Below, piece by piece: positions 20,269-30,720 of a stretch of 38,715 nucleotides of DNA (its first letter is position 1; every line of letters starts with the position of its first letter). The stretch is from Euprymna scolopes (lineage: Eukaryota > Mollusca > Cephalopoda > Sepiida > Sepiolidae): assembly GCA_024364805.1 (NCBI GenBank), contig CM044503.1, positions 7,681,658-7,720,372 of the forward strand, in the 5' to 3' direction. The notes beneath the pieces were generated by a model that had not been told where the DNA came from, searched no databases, and worked only from the letters and a program-made list of their open reading frames with translations. A program made the translations under genes and the position numbers.

Positions 20269-20322
<54 letters not shown>
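19533..20322 (+). mobile_element. Jockey-like LINE, 5'-truncated copy with poly(A) tail
   Basis: Open frame 19534-20151 (about 205 codons; no true start, since the copy is cut at its 5' end). It covers the C-terminal third of the reverse transcriptase polyprotein: SFDKLLGLTIAPDLKWN, SQVRPRMEYCCHIWAGAARK, LSHRRDVASLSLMYRYFHGK, LVPPRQTFTRNTRLAVN, RFHEQSFFLRTARLWN and FKSKVNKFLM. No stop or frameshift falls in this span, unlike the split copy. The catalytic palm is absent. The 3' UTR (CCTTGAGTGGCCTCTGGGCC) is followed by 49 A's at 20274-20322. It likely arose by target-primed reverse transcription with early termination. I found no clear target duplication. Confidence 0.9.
20274..20322 (+). repeat. 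Poly(A) tail of the LINE, 49 A
   Basis: Unbroken A run directly after the LINE 3' UTR. Confidence 0.95.
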
Positions 20323-20323
<1 letters not shown>

Positions 20324-21999
20324 ACTAATCTCTCTTAAGACTCTCACAAAGAACAATACAAATACATACGTCATGTTTTAATAATAATAACACTATATAA
20401 CACATGTTATCTATCCATCCAAAGAAATATTATTACTTGTTATAAGTCATCCTTGGTGTATAATTGCTATTTACTGTTAATTTCTATATTATGTGATCAG
20501 TAGTTTAAGTGTTTATCGGTAAAAATCTTTGCACACAAAGAGTCAGACCTACACGCATTCATCTATCGTTTTATTTATATAGATTTATATCATAATACAG
20601 AAAAAGACTCAATGAGTTTGAACACTCGATTGATGCCATAAAGATAGCTCGAGATTTTTAAGTTTTTGGTACATCTAAGTTACAGCTGTTATATATTTGG
20701 ATCCTACGCTAGTAAGTAGCGATTAACTAACGTGAACTTTGGCGAGCGTCACATTAATGCATGACAGGAGAATTTTGCGGCAAACCGAAATTTACCCACA
20801 GGCAGGTGACGTGATTGAAATGGAAACCAAATGTCAACTCCCTAGATAAAACCGCTAGAAATACATGTGCTGATTAATTTGACAATAAAGGGGACGTCAG
20901 GTTTTTGTGCGAATGAATAGAGAGTGGCTGGGCAGTCTCCTTCGAGGAGAGGTATGGAGATGATTAAAGAATGTAATGATCGTAATTGTGGTTACCGATA
21001 CTTCTGCCCGTCTGTGTCTCTCAATTCGCAAGTTAGAAAAATCAGATTAGAAGGAATTAATTTTTGCTAGGTAATCTCTCTCTCAACAAGTAAACTCTCT
21101 TCTATTTAATTAAAATCTTTGAAAACTCAGCAAGTTCCCATTGTGTTTCATGCATGAGTTGTGTTGTTCGTTTAGCTAAACAGACGAAGCGGTCAGCAAC
21201 CACTAGATTATCATGGTTTACACATGTAATGGTGACAAAGCAATCAACAAAATGAAGACCAGCACCCGTTCATGTAAATATACAGACATTTATTCTATTT
21301 TTTTATCTCCCAGGAGCGAGAGCAAACACGTGTAATGTACGCATTGACGAAAGCTAGTGTCATCTTAGTTTAACACAAAATGTTACCCTATTATTTTCCT
21401 ACTGACTTTATAAATAATACCTGTAAGCTAACAAAACATTAACTAAAGAGTGCAGACGCAAATGCTAGGAACATGTACCAGAAACAATTGTTTGAAATAA
21501 ATCATACAGCATCTACTATGGCTATTCAATCCCTACTGTAACCTACTTAGAGACGGAGCAAGGAATCCTGGCATAGTGATTATGAGAGAAGAGGGAGATA
21601 TTAGCAATCTTTGTTGAAGTCAGTGTCCTAAATGTTGTTAAACTAAATAGGACGGAAAGAGAGAAAATAAGGAAATCCCAGTTCAAATGAACGGCATGAC
21701 ACTGGAATCGTAGGAAGACTTAATTTTTCTAATCATCATATGAGTTGAGAGACTAAAACAAAAGATTTTAAAGCTTATTTGGCAATCTGTTGTGATCCTA
21801 TAAGGAGCTGGAAGGAAGTCAAAACTCTATAAGCAATTATCGAAAACAAATTATACTATGCAAAGAAAAACATACAACAAATGAATAGCGTCGTTATACG
21901 TCACTCCGGCTGCCATGCCGCAAGGCTCGTCCATAACTGTGCTAAGACTGAGAGACATATTCTCCTAGTATTTATATAATAAGTAACGTGTTCATTATT
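20323..21999. other. AT-rich non-coding DNA
   Basis: No gene or tandem repeat recognised. Confidence 0.5.
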
Positions 22000-22222
22000 G
22001 CTCGTATGGTAGGCAAACCACAGCGCAATCATCAGGGATTTTCTGGGTGTTTGGTGGCCAACCAATTCATTGACAAGGACAGTTTACTATTTTACCCAAT
22101 GCTCGACTCAAACCGTTCTCAATCGTATTACAGCATATGTAAATACACAAGATCTGGTTGGATTTGAACTCAGCTTAGCCGATTTTATAGTCTAAACCAG
22201 TATCCATTACAACCACACACGC
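22000..22222 (-). repeat. tRNA-derived SINE-like unit
   Basis: The reverse strand from 22222 reads GTGTGTGGTTGTAATGGATA, an A-box-like stretch, then about 35 bases on AGCTGAGTTCAAATCCAACC, a good B-box (GTTCAAATCC). A non-tRNA body follows (to about 22000). Head size and box spacing fit a tRNA-headed SINE. Its end and target duplication are not clear. Confidence 0.45.
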
Positions 22223-22402
22223 TGTTTAAGGTTAAGAATTTCCTTCTCTGCTGATTGAAAAATAAAACATATCATACTTAGCTCTTCAAAATAAAGAATG
22301 AAAATAAAAGAAATAAAATTACTTCTTCTCGGTTTCAAAGATATCCAAAAATGAAATTGAACACAAAAATGTATTATCTTCTGTAAAATAAATCCCACCT
22401 GT

Positions 22403-22410
22403 TTGTTTAA

Positions 22411-22443
<33 letters not shown>

Positions 22444-22862
22444 TGTATGTGTGTATGTATGTATGTATGCATGTATGTATGCCTTAAACTTTCGACAGAG
22501 GCGATGGATTTTTCCTAAAATCAGTTTAATTTTAAAGCGCCGCCCTTCGAACGGCAAATGTCGAAAAATTGGCTACAAATTTGAATTGTTCACCCTCAAC
22601 CGGGCACTTTTTTACAGGGAGGGGTCGCATTTTTCGTCGATGTTTTCGGAAGACATCCCCTCTCTTCGGTTGACTAGCCTTAATTTAAACATTCGTTACC
22701 CTCCTATTTGGCGATGGGCGCAACAGCAAAGGCGTCACATTATTTATTTCACATTATTTACCTCCTTCGCGACACAGGTTCGAGCATGCCTGCCTACTAT
22801 CACTTTTTTTTGCTCAACACAGACATCCAACCACCCGGGCAACACCGAGCAGCCAGGTTTGT
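22403..22862 (-). repeat. Hairpin-headed dispersed element, copy 2 (reverse)
   Basis: On the reverse strand it starts CCTGGCTGCTCGGTGTTGCC then CGGGTGG, matching the head of copy 1 (ACCCGGCGTGGTCCGGGTG). It runs through CpG-rich sequence (CGTTCGAAGGGCGGCGC) to a CATA/TATG microsatellite at its 3' end, as copy 1 does. The 158-codon plus-strand open frame across it is a chance product of low stop density. Confidence 0.55.
22411..22483. repeat. (TATG)n microsatellite
   Basis: About 18 tetranucleotide units with two changed units, at the 3' end of the reverse element. Confidence 0.97.
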
Positions 22863-23949
22863 TTAAAATAAAGAATTAAAAAATGCGTGTTCTCTTATTC
22901 ATGGTTCATGCCGATTAAATAAAAATCAAACATGAGAGATTTCAAAAACGCATTACAGGGGTGGTTAGTATTCTAAAAATGCCACTAAGGTTTTCGAAAT
23001 AACGGATGAAAGCCTGGCACATGATAGTATGTCCCATCCCCCACCCTAAACACAGAGAAGGAACGAGCGAAGAAATAAAGAGAATGTAAGCCACAGCAAC
23101 ATGTAGCTTCTTCTTTCTCCTTTATCTTCTTTCTTTCAGTCTACATAGAAATGGAAATATGAAACGTCAATTAAACCATATAAATCAGCATGTGTCCAAT
23201 TTAAATATTGAGAATATATTGCTGAATATTTACACTGATAATGCAAGATTATTATACTGTCATGGCTCACAATGTCAGGGATCAAGTAACTTCTGAATAA
23301 GCTATTTCTTTTTCTTTTCATTTTTTTCAAAATGGCTACTTTTTATGTAGTAATTGCTACTTTTTTCTTTTAGAAATTAGCCTGTCTGTCCCCACATATA
23401 GCAAACGTATCACTCGAAATATGTTAGCAAAGACAAGCAATGTCAAATCCTATCTCAGTTTTCTCTAATGTTTATTTTTTTGTATTGTTTTTCTAATGCA
23501 AGCACTCAAGAGAGGCCATCTACTACAGACATTCTTATCTGTCCTACATCGTCCTTGCTAAGGTCTGTACTTTGAGGCAGATACAAATTGAATCAGGATC
23601 ACACTGACAGATAGAAATTCACTTCCCTTTCATGAAAAGCAAAAAAAAAGTGAAAACTATAGGCATACAAAACAAGGAGGTTCCTTATATAAAATACAAA
23701 ATGTGTATATAAAATGTGTATATTTGTATTCATTCGTGGGTATTTGTCTTTTTATCAATAATAGGGATATGAATGATGCATTGCAGAGAATCTACTTATT
23801 CTTAAGTAAAAATAAAAATCATTAGAAAGCCAGAGTTCAATTCATTTTTGTAATATTACAATACAATGCAATATATTATTTTTGTAATATTACAATACAA
23901 TGCATCTATTATACAAAAGAACAGTCGTCTGTGTGTACGTTTCTATGTA
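22863..23949. other. AT-rich non-coding DNA
   Basis: No gene seen. A 22-base TTTTTGTAATATTACAATAC duplication lies near 23846 and 23878, and ATGTGTATATAAA is doubled near 23701. Confidence 0.5.
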
Positions 23950-24052
23950 AAGCATAATGCCGCTGGCATATCGGTTCTTGTCAGATTACCAGAATTAATC
24001 AACGCTGAGCCTGGATCAATGGGTGACAATTTGAGAATTCTAGGCGCTGTAT
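23950..24052 (+). repeat. 5S rRNA-like sequence, dispersed copy
   Basis: Reads GGCATATCGGTTCTTGTCAG, ATTACC, GAATTAATCAACGCTGAGCC, TGGATCAATGGGTGACAATT, TGAGAATTCTAGGCGCTGTA. It follows 5S rRNA from about nucleotide 20 to the 3' end, including the GGTTCTCGTC(C/A)GAT loop and box C (GGGTGAC...GGGAAT). Changed bases within box A/IE and a missing piece of the GTCAGTACCTGG arm argue against function. The segment just before it (GTCTGTGTGTACGTTTCTAT) recurs near 24635 without a 5S part. Confidence 0.65.
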
Positions 24053-26049
24053 GTGCTCTCTTCTTATCTCGGCATTATTTCAACTCTTCCTTAACCTGAC
24101 CTTGAAACTGGTATTAAACAACGCCTACTCATGAAAAATGTGGTTTGAAATTATGCAACTCTTGTCACAAAAATTCCACACACAGAAACCCTTACAGTAG
24201 ATAACCAATTTGTCAAGACTGGACGAAACTATCATGCCCAGCTAAACATCTAAACAAAAAACAACAAAGTTTATATTTTCTTGATCAACGTAACCTTGGA
24301 TGTATAATATCTAAACTTTAGAAAAAATATTTGTATTTAAAAAGGGAGAACGATGGAATAATGGGGGGCAGTGACAGAGAGAAAGACAAAGAGACAGATG
24401 GAAAGATAGAGTGAGAGATAGACGATTTCATCTAAAGATGTTGCATACCCAGTAGGCGTATATGATTTTATATCTAGTTAAATATAAAAAAAAACTACAA
24501 AATAATGACCCAGGAAGTTGGTACATTCATGATCAGCGTTGCCCTGGATAAAGAATATTTTTTCGTCCATAGTAATCATGTACTAATTCGGAAAGAACAT
24601 TTCACGATTAATTACTTAATTATATAAAATAGAGTTGCCTGTGTGTATGTCTGTGTATATTACTTCTAAAGAGGAATGGGCTTCGTGGAGGAGAAAAAGG
24701 GCGTGGACAGAAAGAACGAGAAAACGGGACGCATGTGGAAGAGTGAAAGATAGAGAGACGGATAAAGAGAAGTAGATAGAGATTTTAATAGTAATATGAG
24801 ATATAAGAATAGACTGCAATATTGTCCGGGACGGATCAAGGAGGTTAACAAAGGAAACTGTTGTGCCGGAACTATCTGAGTTACTTACGAATAAACTGAC
24901 CCATACACAATAAATACCAGAAGAAAAAGCCGTAAGGCTGGAGTCGATATCCACTGTATTTGCCAAGCTTATTCCTCGGCGAGACGAACAAGCCTCAGTT
25001 TTGTATGTTCTTATCAATACAGGTTGTGGCTCCATTCCCGTGTTTTTCTTGTGACCACTTAAACAGGGTCATAACAGTAACATATGATTTACTATCAATT
25101 TCCTTTAGTTTCTGTAGGAGAGAATTTTTTTGCAAACTTTATAAAACAAATGATTGGTAAGCGCCACCTTTTTTATAGTGTTTCCTGGTTTTTACTCATG
25201 TTTTATTTATGGAATATTCAATTTCTTCTATGGTGATCCATCAAAGAAGACCCAAAATACATCTAAAATGCAATTCCTGATTATTTTTTTGTACACTTTT
25301 AAGCTCACTAGAAAATCTCTGACTTTTTGGACCACACATTGAAATCGTTTGCATTAGAAAACAGCCATTTTTCAAGGATATTTTCATTTTTAAATTAAAG
25401 AAAATCAAAACTACAAAATAAGTCTCTTTTGCTCGCATATCCCCTTTCTTTCACAATTAATTTTTTTGTACAACTAATCATATGCTACGCGTTACATAGA
25501 TAATCCAGATAATCGATATAAATGGTTTATAAGTATTGCAATTCAATTATTTCAATAAATACAGTAACCTTAGATGATAATATTTTCAGTATTATTTTCT
25601 TTTATACGTGTCTAAGATTATTTATTTTATATTTCGCTATCGCTTAGCCAATTTTGCTACAAAATTACATGTGCACATACTCTTACAGAGGGTACCCATT
25701 AATTTCCGAGACTGAACAGAGGAGTTTTGCTACTTTTTCATTGTTTTACCCTTCTATTCACGTATGGTTATTTTTTTATACATATATTTTATTTTTATTC
25801 TTATATATTTATGTTCTTAAATTTACAAAAAAAAGCATGATCTTAATAGATACATGTCTCATTTAAGCGTTCTTAACCCAGCTTTTATTTATATTTTATA
25901 TCTGGTATAATGTTGCTTATTCTGTTCTAATGATGAGTTTTATCCTCTCCATGTTATGTTAATTTTCTCCGTTATACTTTCTATTTTCTTATTAATACGA
26001 TGATATATTAAAGGTATTTATAATTTTTATTTCTCATCACTTATCTTAT
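24053..26049. other. AT-rich non-coding DNA with purine-rich patches
   Basis: Two related patches rich in GAGAGA/GATAGA lie near 24375-24425 and 24690-24780, each near a GATCA(A/G)CGT..CC(T)TGGAT-type text (24283 and 24532), so an old duplication is likely. The 139-codon minus-strand frame at 24616-25035 has no domain I recognise. Confidence 0.4.
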
Positions 26050-26163
26050 CACACACACAGACAAAGACACACATACACACGCACACACACACACACACAC
26101 ACACNNNNNNNNNNNNNNNNNNNNNNNNNNNNNNNNNNNNNNNNNNNNNNNNNNNNNNNNNNN

Positions 26164-26193
<30 letters not shown>
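26050..26193. repeat. (AC)n and (AT)n microsatellite with assembly gap
   Basis: AC tract to 26104, unknown bases at 26105-26163 (59 N), AT tract 26164-26193. The real length here is unknown. Confidence 0.97.
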
Positions 26194-26195
<2 letters not shown>

Positions 26196-27039
26196 CCTGT
26201 CTCGTAACTGCTTCGGTTCAATTTACATTGATTTAATCGCGAAAGTGTAAGCTTGCAAGGTAATGTTAAAAAATAAAAAGAGGAAATCCAAGTTGAGTAT
26301 TTTCCTACATGACATATCTCCCTTGTATTCTCGTTCTTTATTTTACCCTTCCAACTACTGCTTAAATGGCACTTTTGCTTGTTACGTTTCCTGTTGTTTC
26401 TAATAAAGTATTCCAATATCTTATTTTATAGTTTTTTTTTTCTTTTGAATTTTCAGAAAGAGAAAACGAGAAATAGCGAGTGGCGGAAGCGAAAGTTATA
26501 GAAAGTGCATAAAATAAGAGTCAGTGGTCAGGATGAGTGAAAGGTAAGTATAATAATAGACAGAAACATGATTTGTGATTGAATTACAAATTACGACAAA
26601 GTAAAGCAATTACGCTGTATTTTAGTCCAGTTATTTAATCGGCATTCGAGATTTTAGTTCCGTCATCGACGATGTTTTTTACATAGGCATCACCACTCAT
26701 AAAGGTCAAGAAGCACCTGGAGGATAAGCGTTAAAGCGTGTACAGTAGACAATTGGACAATATCGTAATCCTTATTTATGAAAATTCGGTAAATGTGTTA
26801 ACTTAAGTGGAACGGCTCATGAAAAACTTGTTTACATTAGACTTGAAGACAACCATATTGTAGCCAGCTAGAAAGGAGGAAAACGGAAGACATTCCATAG
26901 GCGTGCAGTTCTTAGAAAGAAACTTTGCCCATGGAATCCGTTCTTAAGTGAGAAGGGGAAGGGCTATGTTAGAAAGCTTTTCTAAACATAAACTTTTGTA
27001 ACTATTTAGTATTATAAATCGCATGTATTTTATCAAGCT
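26194..27039. other. AT-rich non-coding DNA with one dispersed repeat
   Basis: Holds copy 2 of the dispersed repeat at 26795-26950; otherwise nothing recognised. Confidence 0.45.
26795..26950 (+). repeat. Dispersed repeat, copy 2 (partner at 9400)
   Basis: Lines up with 9400-9560 in the same orientation; best-kept part is AGAAAGAAACTTTGCCCATG with GTAGCCAGCTAGAAAG upstream. Confidence 0.55.
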
Positions 27040-27725
27040 TTCTCCGTTCGAAATGGCTTACATTATGCCTACGTAACACAACCAAACATTTGGGTGTCTA
27101 TTAAACATGGTCGACATTTTACAAACATAACCCAATCCCAGTATTAATTAAAAATTTAACATTTTCTGTGATTTCAATATGTAGATACAAAGTCGTAGCG
27201 TAACAAACTTGGATTCTGTATTCATAGTTGTAACTATGTTATGCCTACGTTACGTAAATAAATTTGTGGATGTCAATTAAGCAGCATTGCAATATTTTTC
27301 TTAACATATCTAATGAATATTAGAACTTTTGTGGGATTAAAAAAATCCTTGGAGAAACAAAATTTGATTCTACATTCGCAATTGAAAATGCTTACCTGAA
27401 GTCTAAGTCACGCAAGGAAATCTTTGGGTGTCTATTTGCAACACTACGATATATTTTTAAAAATCATAACTCAATCCCAATACAAATGAATATTTTAACA
27501 TTTGCTTTTGTTTGATAGAAATATTTAGAATAAATCCTTAGGGTAACAAACCATGATTCTCCATTCGTAGTCGAAAATGCTTACCTTATTCTAAGTAACA
27601 CAATCAAATCGTTGGGTGTCTATTTGCAACCTTAGCATATTTTTCAAATCATAACTCAATCTCAATGCTAATGAATATTTTAACATTTACTTTGTGGGGT
27701 GTATATATGTAGAAACAAAGCCTTT
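27040..27725 (+). repeat. Tandem repeat, ~175-bp unit, ~4 copies
   Basis: Landmarks: TTGGGTGTCTATTTGCAAC at about 27091, 27263, 27427 and 27614; CATAACTCAATCCCAATAC; ATGAATATTTTAACATTT at about 27150, 27313, 27487 and 27671; GATTCTACATTCGTAGT; AAATGCTTACCTTATTCTAA. Spacing is 163-187 bp. The last two units resemble each other most. Confidence 0.88.
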
Positions 27726-27739
27726 AAATTAGGTCCTGG

Positions 27740-27900
27740 ATAAGACCTTAAACTATATCCAGTGGTGAGACCCCAGCTTGCGGCATGTGGGGAGTGTGGA
27801 TCCACCCTGTAATGCCATTGCTCCCAGGTCCAATCTGACCCGGAGTGGTAGTACCTGCTAGGGTCCCAACTATGGGTTAAATAGAATCCTACTTGAAAAC
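27740..27900 (-). repeat. Dispersed repeat fragment
   Basis: GC-richer than its flanks. The reverse strand reads TGGGACCCTAGCAGGTACTA, CCACTCCGGGTCAGATTGG and encodes SDWTWEQWHYR by chance or descent. I recall this peptide string from predicted octopus proteins, where it marks a repeat. Class unknown. Confidence 0.4.
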
Positions 27901-28084
27901 AACAAATATATTCTATTACAAAATCTTTCTTCAAAATCTTTGGATTCGGCATTAAATAACTTGAAAAGGGTTGATATGTCGTAAAACAAAAACAACCAAC
28001 CAACCAACCTACCTTTAGATGACAAACTTTGATTAAGCCAACTTTATTATAATAAATAAATGTTGCTAGATGTAGATAAATGAA

Positions 28085-28085
<1 letters not shown>

Positions 28086-28168
<83 letters not shown>
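28086..28168. repeat. (AT)n microsatellite
   Basis: About 41 TA pairs, unbroken. Confidence 0.98.
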
Positions 28169-28172
<4 letters not shown>

Positions 28173-28359
28173 TAGATTGATTTATATGCCTAGCTGTAAA
28201 CATGTGATGAAATGCACATGGCGCGATGTTTTTCATGACTGAGCATTATATCTGTCATGTTTCTCTTGTGAAAAACGATTGAATGTCCTGCAAATGGTAT
28301 TGTCTGAAATGAGCCCGACTGATTTCTTTGACTACATGCGAGCATCACTTTTTTTCGTT

Positions 28360-28970
28360 GTTTTTTACTTCCCCGTCTCCTCCTGCATAAACCATCCATA
28401 AGCATGTTCCCTGACTTCTGTTAAACTACCCTGCAACCCTCCCTTACCAATTGTCCCTTCTCCATCTGCCTGATCTCCATGACTGTCCAGCGCTGTCAGT
28501 AGGAATTCCCGACTAACCCATCCGTCTTCGCCCATGCACTCCTCCGCCCCCAAAGCCGAGCAGAAATCTGGGCGACGTCCATCTGAGAGCGAGAGAGGAG
28601 TAGAGAGGTAAATACAGAGAAGGAGGGGAAAGAGAGAGAGAGAGAAAAAAAAGAAAGAGCGAGGGAGAGAGAGAGGGGGCGGAAGCCATTGGCTTTCAAG
28701 AATCGAAACTGCAAGCATATCTGACAAGGTGATGCTTGGTGAGTCAACTGTTCAGATTTGTCCGCTGGGAGGTTGGGGCAGGATGGACGATTGGTTTACC
28801 CCACAGACCGACCCCTAACTGTGAACCCCCTTATCCCGACCCGACTCCTAGCGCGTCACGGATGTTCTTCTATCTCCTTTATTTTCTCATCCTGTGAACG
28901 CAGACAACCCCTGACTCACCCGCACGCAGCCCGAGAACAAATCTTCCGTCTTTGCAGCAACGTGTAAATT
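28360..28970 (+). promoter_or_regulatory. GC-richer segment with promoter-like features
   Basis: Clearly richer in C and G than anything around it. It has a GAGA-rich tract (28600-28672), a GC box GGGGGCGG (28675-28682), an inverted CCAAT (ATTGG, 28688-28692) and, 47 bases on, a strong splice-donor match CTTG|GTGAGT (28739-28744). Together these could be the promoter and first non-coding exon of a host gene running rightward. There is no downstream exon I can recognise in the window, and the open frames (120 codons minus, 69 plus) have no domain. A repeat of higher GC is the alternative. Confidence 0.25.
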
Positions 28971-29133
28971 TTTTCCTGTTATTTATTTATTTTATTTTAT
29001 GTTTGTTTATTTATTTCCAAACTGTCCGGTTTTTTTTGTTGTTTTATTGTTGTTGTTTTTTGCACATTTTTCTTCTTATTTTGTTACAGTTGCACTTATG
29101 TGATTCCTCTTTAATAATCATTTCGTTTTTTTA

Positions 29134-29167
29134 CACACACACACACAGACACAGACACACACACATA

Positions 29168-29224
<57 letters not shown>
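29134..29224. repeat. Compound microsatellite (AC)n then (ATT)n
   Basis: ACACAC/AGACAC to 29165, then about 19 ATT units to 29224. Confidence 0.97.
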
Positions 29225-29225
<1 letters not shown>

Positions 29226-29239
29226 TCTTTCGACATAAT

Positions 29240-29500
29240 ATTAAGAGCGTGTGCTAATCGGCTGGGAGATAGGAGTTCAATCGTTGAGCGGATCATACCA
29301 AATACATTAAAATTATACTTCATACCCTTTCCTAAATAAATTATAAGGGAAGAATTGTACACGCTGCCCTTTTCCTAAATACATTATAAGGGGAGAACCA
29401 AGAGCAAATGGAGCAATCCTGAAAATAGAGCTGTGCCCTCCCCTTCATTTTTGCATAGCAGCTTATGAAAAGAGTGCCTCCGGGTCGATATCGACTATAG
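29240..29500 (+). repeat. SINE-like segment
   Basis: AGAGCGTGTGCTAATCGGCT, then GGGAGATAGGAGTTCAATCG looks like the 3' half of a tRNA head (B-box GAGTTCAATC). CTAAATA(C/A)ATTATAAGGG occurs twice (29331 and 29374). It ends in GGGTCGATATCGACTATAG near 29479, which recalls the GGGTCGATAAA part of cephalopod tRNA SINEs. No A-box seen. Confidence 0.35.
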
Positions 29501-29639
29501 TCGGCCATTTAGTTTTAATCTTTATATATATTGTACACTGTTATATTATTTCCCCCATCATCTTAATTTTTTACCACATATCAAATGTGTTGCCAACATA
29601 ATTCACCTCATTCTATTTAAAAACCCAGTTTCAAAATCT

Positions 29640-30090
29640 AGTGGGAGAGATTATTTTCATGTTCCTACGACTTTTTCCTCAGAGGAGAAACATTACTAGA
29701 CTTTTCCTTTTCAATCATTATTTTCATGGCTGGGCTTTATTCTATTACCCTTCTTTGCTGTAAAACATTTCCGACAATCTCGTCTAACTGCAACCACTAA
29801 CAATAGTTTCTCTATCTCTATCTATCTTGAACTGAACAAAACTTCCATAAACACAGTTTATTTCCTAGAACTGCTTCTCTGTGGAACACAATATCCTGGA
29901 ACTGCTTCCCAGCTGACTGCAACATGTTCGTTTCCAAGCTCAATTTAAATAAATTCTTGTTGAGCCGCCTTCTTAAATTTTCAAAGTCTGTACAATCACC
30001 ACAATCATTGCAAATCATCACGGTGTTGTCTGACCCCGCACTTTTTTTTAATGGCCTTTAGGCTTTGGTTAGTGGTGTTGAATAAAGAAA
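29640..30090 (+). mobile_element. Old 3' end of a jockey-like LINE
   Basis: A much decayed relative of the copies at 14654 and 19533. Colinear pieces are CAGAGGAGAAACATTACTAG (LSHRRDVAS region), CAATCTCGTCTAACTGCAAC (TRLAVN region), FLELLLC/SLWNTISWNCFPADCN near 29870-29920, and LNLNKFLLSRLLK near 29940-29980. The 3' UTR remnant is GGCCTTTAGGCTTTGGTTAG. Many stops and shifts, and lacking long stretches of the parent. Confidence 0.75.
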
Positions 30091-30125
30091 CACCAGCCAT
30101 GATGAAATACGTATATATTGAGGTG

Positions 30126-30262
30126 AATAGATATATAGAAGCTGTTGTGAAGTCCGCTTAAAAGAAGATAGATTTCATCTACAACCTTATCACATCTGCC
30201 AGTGTTGTATATAACTGTAAAGCTATCATTCGTCCGTGCATGAAATATTGTTGCCACACTGT
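30126..30262 (+). mobile_element. Small LINE reverse-transcriptase fragment
   Basis: Reads RYIEAVVKSA, a stop, then KKIDFIYNLIT and CKAIIRPCMKYCCHT. It matches the thumb region KSVAKAAGKMVGSFYR...SQVRPRMEYCCHIWAG of the jockey-like family but closer to a sister lineage with IRPCMEYCCHIW. It ends where the cysteine/histidine segment would continue. Confidence 0.6.
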
Positions 30263-30382
30263 AATGAACAAGCCAATCTCCTCACCAACAACGTGACAAT
30301 GGATAGCCTGTTGTGCGCATGATGCCTGCAAGGTAATTTTGCATAACGCCAAGACGAACTGATCAAAGCAAGGATTGCTCAG

Positions 30383-30720
30383 TTGTGGAACAGACCCAAC
30401 GAATCAGCGAAAAGAAGACGATTTATTGTTAGTTTATGGAAGAAATTTAAAAAAGATCGTTTCAAATACTTCGCCTCTATCATCACCGGAACAGTTGAAG
30501 CAGAGGAAAATATAAATAATCACATCAGAGATACTTTTCTCGCTTTCTGGTGTCTTCGATATCAGTTTTAGTCGAGACTTAAAATCAAACTTGGTACCAA
30601 AATGCGTATCTATCAAGCCCTGGTCTGCATCGTTTTATATCACGGCAGTGAAACATGATCGAATGAGAGCAAGCGATGTATGAGAGCTGTAGGTTTACGA
30701 TCCCAACTCTTTGTGTTGCA
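30383..30720 (+). mobile_element. LINE reverse-transcriptase C-terminal fragment, second lineage
   Basis: Open over 62 codons: RFKYFASIITGTVEAEENIN, NHIRDTFLAFWCLR, then after a stop KIKLGTKMRIYQALV and LYHGSET. This is the well-known FKYLGSIIT...EEDI..RI..A..AF..L...TK.RIY.A.V...LLYGSETW block just after the palm of endonuclease-bearing LINEs. One stop interrupts it and the upstream catalytic part is gone. Clade not resolved. Confidence 0.75.

Noticed and set aside
22403-22879. 158-codon open frame
   Set aside because: Runs through a TATG microsatellite and the reverse copy of a dispersed element; no domain.
24616-25035. 139-codon minus-strand frame
   Set aside because: No recognisable domain, and its middle translates a purine-rich patch; most likely chance or repeat-derived.
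28365-28747. 120- and 83-codon minus-strand frames with a hydrophobic Leu/Ser/Phe-rich start
   Set aside because: The hydrophobic stretch is the translation of the GAGA-rich purine tract, not a signal peptide.
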